This document shows positions 60,967 through 64,000 of a stretch of 64,000 nucleotides of DNA, piece by piece. Location of the stretch: positions 3,534,001 to 3,598,000 of the forward strand of contig NZ_CP065958.1 of the NCBI RefSeq assembly GCF_041270065.1, given 5' to 3'. The position numbers were made by a program, and so were the translations under genes. Below the pieces are notes generated by a model. It was not told where the DNA came from. It ran no database searches and was given only the letters and a program-made list of their open reading frames with translations. Each line of letters begins with the position of its first letter. Positions within the stretch are counted from its first letter, which is position 1. The DNA is from Streptomyces fradiae (GTDB lineage: Bacteria > Actinomycetota > Actinomycetes > Streptomycetales > Streptomycetaceae).

Positions 60967-63516
60967 ATGGCATTCAATCACTTACCGGCAGCCATGCACG
61001 ACGCCTTGGGAGCATTGTCCGTCACGCCGGTGACACACTCGGAGCCGATGGCCATGAATCACCGCCCCCGCCGACCCACGGGAGAAACGGGCAGCCGCCC
61101 CTCTCCCGGCGAGGTCCTCGACCGGCTCTCGCGAGGCGAGAGCCGGGCCGCGCGCATCACTCATACGGAGCACATGCCCGCCCGCGAGGGTCGGCATGCC
61201 GTGTGGCCGCACCGCATCCGGGCGGAAGTGATCGCGGCCGTCGAGCAGGCCGGGATCGAGCATCCCTGGGCCCACCAGGCGGAAGCCGCCGAGCACGCCC
61301 TGGACGGCAGCTCGGTGGTGATCGCCACCGGAACCGCCTCGGGCAAGTCGCTCGCCTATCTCACCCCCGTCCTCTCCACCCTCCTGGACGGCTCCGAGGC
61401 CGCGAACGGCCGCGGCGCCACCGCCCTGTACCTCGCGCCCACCAAGGCCCTCGCCGCCGACCAGCGGCGCGCCGTGCGCGCCCTCGCCGCCCCGCTCGGC
61501 AACCGGATCCGCCCCGCCGTCTACGACGGCGACACGCCGGTCGAGGAACGCGAGTGGGTCCGCCAGTACGCGAACTACGTGCTCACCAACCCCGACATGC
61601 TGCACCGGGGCATCCTCCCGTCCCACCCCCGCTGGTCCTCCTTCCTGCGCTCTCTGCGCTATGTCGTCGTCGACGAGTGCCACACCTACCGCGGCGTCTT
61701 CGGCTCCCACGTCGCCCAGGTGCTGCGCCGACTGCGCCGGATCTGTGCCCGTTACGGCTCCGAGCCGGTGTTCCTGCTGGCCTCGGCCACCTCCGCCGAG
61801 CCCGCCCTCGCCGCCGGCCGCCTCACCGGCCTCCCGGTCACCGAGGTCGCCGACGACGCCTCCCCGCGCGGCGAACTGGTCTTCGCCCTGTGGGAGCCGC
61901 CGCTGACCGAGCTCCACGGCGAGCAGGGCGCCCCGGTCCGCCGCACCGCCACCGCCGAGACCGCCGACCTGCTGACCGACCTGACCGTGCAGGGCGTCCG
62001 CTCGGTCGCCTTCGTACGCTCCCGGCGCGGCGCCGAGCTGATCTCGGTGATCGCCCAGGAACGTCTCGCCGAGGTCGACCGCTCCCTGGCCCGCCGGGTC
62101 GCCGCCTACCGGGGCGGCTACCTGCCCGAGGAGCGGCGGGCCCTGGAGCAGGCCCTGCACTCCGGCGAACTCCTCGGTCTGGCCGCCACCACCGCCCTGG
62201 AGCTCGGCGTGGACGTCTCCGGACTCGACGCCGTGGTGATCGCCGGCTATCCCGGCACCCGGGCCTCCCTGTGGCAGCAGGCCGGCCGCGCCGGGCGCTC
62301 CGGCGAGGGCGCGCTCGCGGTCCTGGTGGCCCGCGACGACCCGCTGGACACCTTCCTGGTCCACCACCCCGAGGCGATCTTCCAGCAGCCCGTCGAGTCC
62401 ACCGTCCTCGACCCCGACAACCCCTACGTCCTCGCCCCCCATCTGTGCGCCGCCGCGGCCGAGCTGCCGCTCACCGACGCCGACCTGGCCCTCTTCGGCC
62501 CGGCCGTGCCCGGACTGCTGCCCCAGCTGGAGTCCGCCGGACTGCTCCGCCGCCGCTCCACCGGCTGGTACTGGACCCGCCGCGAGCGGGCCGCCGACCT
62601 CACCGACATCCGGGGCGGCGGGGGCAGCCCCGTCCGGATCGTCGAGGCCGGCACCGGCCGGCTGCTCGGCACGGTCGACGAGGCCGCCTCCCACACCGCC
62701 GTCCACGAGGGCGCCGTCCACCTCCACCAGGGCCGCACCTATCTCGTCCGCGAGCTCGACCTCAAGGACTCCGTGGCCCTCGTCGAGGAGGCGAACCCGC
62801 CCTATTCGACCGTCGCCCGCGACACCACCTCCATCTCCGTCCTGTCCACCGACACCGAGATCCCCTGGGGAGCCGGCCGCCTCTGCTACGGCTCCGTCGA
62901 GGTCACCAACCAGGTCGTCTCCTTCCTCCGCCGCCGTCTGATCACCGGCGAGGTGCTCGGCGAGACCAAGCTCGACCTGCCGCCCCGCACCCTGCGCACC
63001 CGGGCCGTGTGGTGGACGGTCACCGAGGACCAGCTCGACGCCGCCCGGATCAACCCGGAGATCCTCGGCGGCGCCCTGCACGCCGCCGAACACGCCTCCA
63101 TCGGCATGCTCCCCCTCTTCGCCACCTGCGACCGCTGGGACATCGGCGGCGTCTCCGTGCCGCTCCACCCCGACACCCTGCTGCCGACGGTCTTCGTCTA
63201 CGACGGGCACCCCGGCGGCGCCGGCTTCGCCGAGCGCGCCTTCCACACCGCCCGCGCCTGGCTCGACGCCACCCGCGAGGCCATCGCCTCCTGCGAGTGC
63301 GACGCCGGCTGCCCGTCCTGCATCCAGTCCCCCAAGTGCGGCAACGGCAACGACCCGCTCCACAAGCGCGGCGCCGTCCGCCTCCTCACGGAACTCCTCC
63401 GAGGGGCTCCGGACGAGGGGGCCGAGGGAGCCACGGCGGAGGGAGCCCCGCACGAGGACGCGCCTGATTCCCCGGCCGGCCGGCCGAATCTTCCGGGCCC
63501 GGCGGCGGCCCCGTAG
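60967..63516 (+). CDS. DEAD/DEAH-box helicase with DUF1998 zinc module
   Basis: An 849-residue SF2 helicase. Walker A is ATGTASGKSLAYL (about 118-130), the DExH box is VVVDECHTYRGVFGSHVAQVLRRLRR (about 233), motif III is LLASATSAEP, and motif VI is WQQAGRAGRSGEGA. The C-terminal DUF1998 region ends in a four-cysteine cluster (SCECDAGCPSCIQSPKCGNGN, about 776-795). This is the actinobacterial counterpart of the MrfA/YprA helicases that work with the MrfB exonuclease in repair of mitomycin-type DNA damage. The ATG at 60967 is chosen to avoid overlap with bldG. Confidence 0.92.
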   Translation: MAFNHLPAAMHDALGALSVTPVTHSEPMAMNHRPRRPTGETGSRPSPGEVLDRLSRGESRAARITHTEHMPAREGRHAVWPHRIRAEVIAAVEQAGIEHPWAHQAEAAEHALDGSSVVIATGTASGKSLAYLTPVLSTLLDGSEAANGRGATALYLAPTKALAADQRRAVRALAAPLGNRIRPAVYDGDTPVEEREWVRQYANYVLTNPDMLHRGILPSHPRWSSFLRSLRYVVVDECHTYRGVFGSHVAQVLRRLRRICARYGSEPVFLLASATSAEPALAAGRLTGLPVTEVADDASPRGELVFALWEPPLTELHGEQGAPVRRTATAETADLLTDLTVQGVRSVAFVRSRRGAELISVIAQERLAEVDRSLARRVAAYRGGYLPEERRALEQALHSGELLGLAATTALELGVDVSGLDAVVIAGYPGTRASLWQQAGRAGRSGEGALAVLVARDDPLDTFLVHHPEAIFQQPVESTVLDPDNPYVLAPHLCAAAAELPLTDADLALFGPAVPGLLPQLESAGLLRRRSTGWYWTRRERAADLTDIRGGGGSPVRIVEAGTGRLLGTVDEAASHTAVHEGAVHLHQGRTYLVRELDLKDSVALVEEANPPYSTVARDTTSISVLSTDTEIPWGAGRLCYGSVEVTNQVVSFLRRRLITGEVLGETKLDLPPRTLRTRAVWWTVTEDQLDAARINPEILGGALHAAEHASIGMLPLFATCDRWDIGGVSVPLHPDTLLPTVFVYDGHPGGAGFAERAFHTARAWLDATREAIASCECDAGCPSCIQSPKCGNGNDPLHKRGAVRLLTELLRGAPDEGAEGATAEGAPHEDAPDSPAGRPNLPGPAAAP

Positions 63517-63889
63517 GACTCCGCGGGCCGGGGATCGCCCCGGAGCCCGCTGGGCCCGCTCGCGATCTGACCTCACTCGCCCACGGACCGACGGCGACCC
63601 TCGCGGTGACGTCCGCGATGTCCTCACGGACCCGGCAGCGGGGCAGATCGGCCCCCTGGGCGGCGGCCACCCGGCCGACGGCCGCGCAGGCGCCCGCCTC
63701 GCCCCACAGGGCGCGGTCCGCCGCCGCGAGCGCCGCCAGATCGGCCGCCGCCCCTGCCCGGTGCCGGGCCGTGACCACCTGGCCGAGCGCGAGCACCGCA
63801 CCGAACACCACGCACAGGGCGCACGCGGCGAACGCGGTCCACACCGTCGCCGCTCCCCGGTCCGCCCGGTCCGCCCGCCGCCGGCTCAT
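63386..63889 (-). CDS. TadE/Rv3654c-like secretion pilus-associated protein
   Basis: A 167-residue protein in the open frame: GAATVWTAFAACALCVVFGAVLALGQVVTARHRAGAAADLAALAAADRAL is the hallmark N-terminal membrane helix of the Rv3654c group of TadE-like proteins. Only the first 120 residues fit the family. The Pro/Gly-rich C-terminal extension overlaps the convergent helicase gene by about 130 nt and may be partly artefactual. The ATG at 63889 overlaps the stop of the next upstream gene (ATGA). It belongs to a Tad-type pilus assembly cluster beyond the right edge. Confidence 0.75.
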   Translation of the reverse strand: MSRRRADRADRGAATVWTAFAACALCVVFGAVLALGQVVTARHRAGAAADLAALAAADRALWGEAGACAAVGRVAAAQGADLPRCRVREDIADVTARVAVGPWASEVRSRAGPAGSGAIPGPRSPTGPPPGPEDSAGRPGNQARPRAGLPPPWLPRPPRPEPLGGVP

Positions 63890-63999
63890 GCCACCACCTC
63901 CCCCACCGTGTCCTCGGCGAGCGCCGCCGCCCCGGCCCGCAGGGTCAGCCCCAGACCGCCGGGCCCGGGCGCGGCCGCCTCGACGGTCACCCGCCACAG
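63886..63999 (-). CDS. TadE family protein, C-terminal fragment (5' end outside window)
   Basis: The frame with the stop at 63886-63888 reads WRVTVEAAAPGPGGLGLTLRAGAAALAEDTVGEVVA, the C-terminal end of a TadE-type minor pilin. Its gene starts beyond the right edge. Its stop overlaps the start of the Rv3654c-like gene. Confidence 0.6.
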   Translation of the reverse strand: MWRVTVEAAAPGPGGLGLTLRAGAAALAEDTVGEVVA

Positions 64000-64000
64000 C

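Noticed and set aside
60982..63801. 939-aa open frame opposite the helicase
   Set aside because: Antisense shadow of a complete SF2 helicase; no recognisable domain.
1..64000. CRISPR array or rRNA genes
   Set aside because: No regularly spaced repeat-spacer pattern and no rRNA-like sequence was seen. The only multi-copy repeats are att, arm and iteron-like elements.

Overview
The window is actinobacterial and almost certainly from Streptomyces. Its G+C content is very high, and the right-hand block has the conserved order holB, tmk (fused to a transporter-like domain), topA, an ABC exporter, a large methyltransferase, hppA, an RsbW-like kinase, bldG and a DEAD/DEAH helicase. This is the neighbourhood known from the Streptomyces core chromosome. 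TTG and GTG starts and 4-nt start/stop overlaps are common.

Layout. Positions 1-11.6 kb are ordinary chromosome: an FtsX-type permease end, small conserved proteins, a quinone oxidoreductase divergent from a LuxR regulator, a family-A DNA polymerase/exonuclease, a SigE-family sigma factor with a membrane partner, a shortened ECF41-like protein, and VOC and PNPOx-like proteins. Positions 11.66-41.10 kb are a genomic island inserted into a tRNA-Thr(CGT) gene. A perfect 44-bp repeat of the tRNA 3' part marks both outer ends, and a third, decayed copy lies at 35.55 kb. The island is therefore two related integrative elements in tandem. Positions 41.06-64 kb return to core chromosome: the intact tRNA-Thr, a secreted tripeptidyl-aminopeptidase-like hydrolase, replication and topology genes, an ABC exporter, H+-pyrophosphatase, the bldG locus, a helicase and two TadE-like genes.

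Element A (about 11.7-35.6 kb) has a mobility half on the right: ParB-like protein, relaxase, MobC, DUF2637 membrane protein, DUF3631 ATPase, an iteron-like non-coding region, an excisionase-like protein, and an XRE regulator overlapping a tyrosine integrase. I see no TraB/FtsK or type IV secretion ATPase, so it looks mobilizable rather than self-transmissible. Its cargo half carries two striking units. The first is a tightly overlapping operon of a HerA-type ATPase, a NurA-fold nuclease and a D12-class DNA adenine methyltransferase, in noticeably lower G+C DNA, which looks like a restriction/defence system. The second is a run of genes for a nucleotide- and tRNA-flavoured pathway: NDK with an archaeal-type signature, an unknown protein, CYTH triphosphatase/cyclase, HD phosphohydrolase, a 464-residue unknown with an ADP-ribosyltransferase-like motif, and a SAM methyltransferase. 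It is followed by an archaeal-type aspartyl-tRNA synthetase preceded by a T-box leader. The synthetase could be an inducible, inhibitor-resistant duplicate.

Element B (about 35.6-41.1 kb) contains one long gene, a 1693-residue DUF4011-helicase-Vsr/DUF3320 protein of a family linked to anti-phage defence, plus the decayed 3' tail of its own integrase. The tRNA-Thr site thus carries two candidate defence modules, brought in by two elements that share one attachment site.
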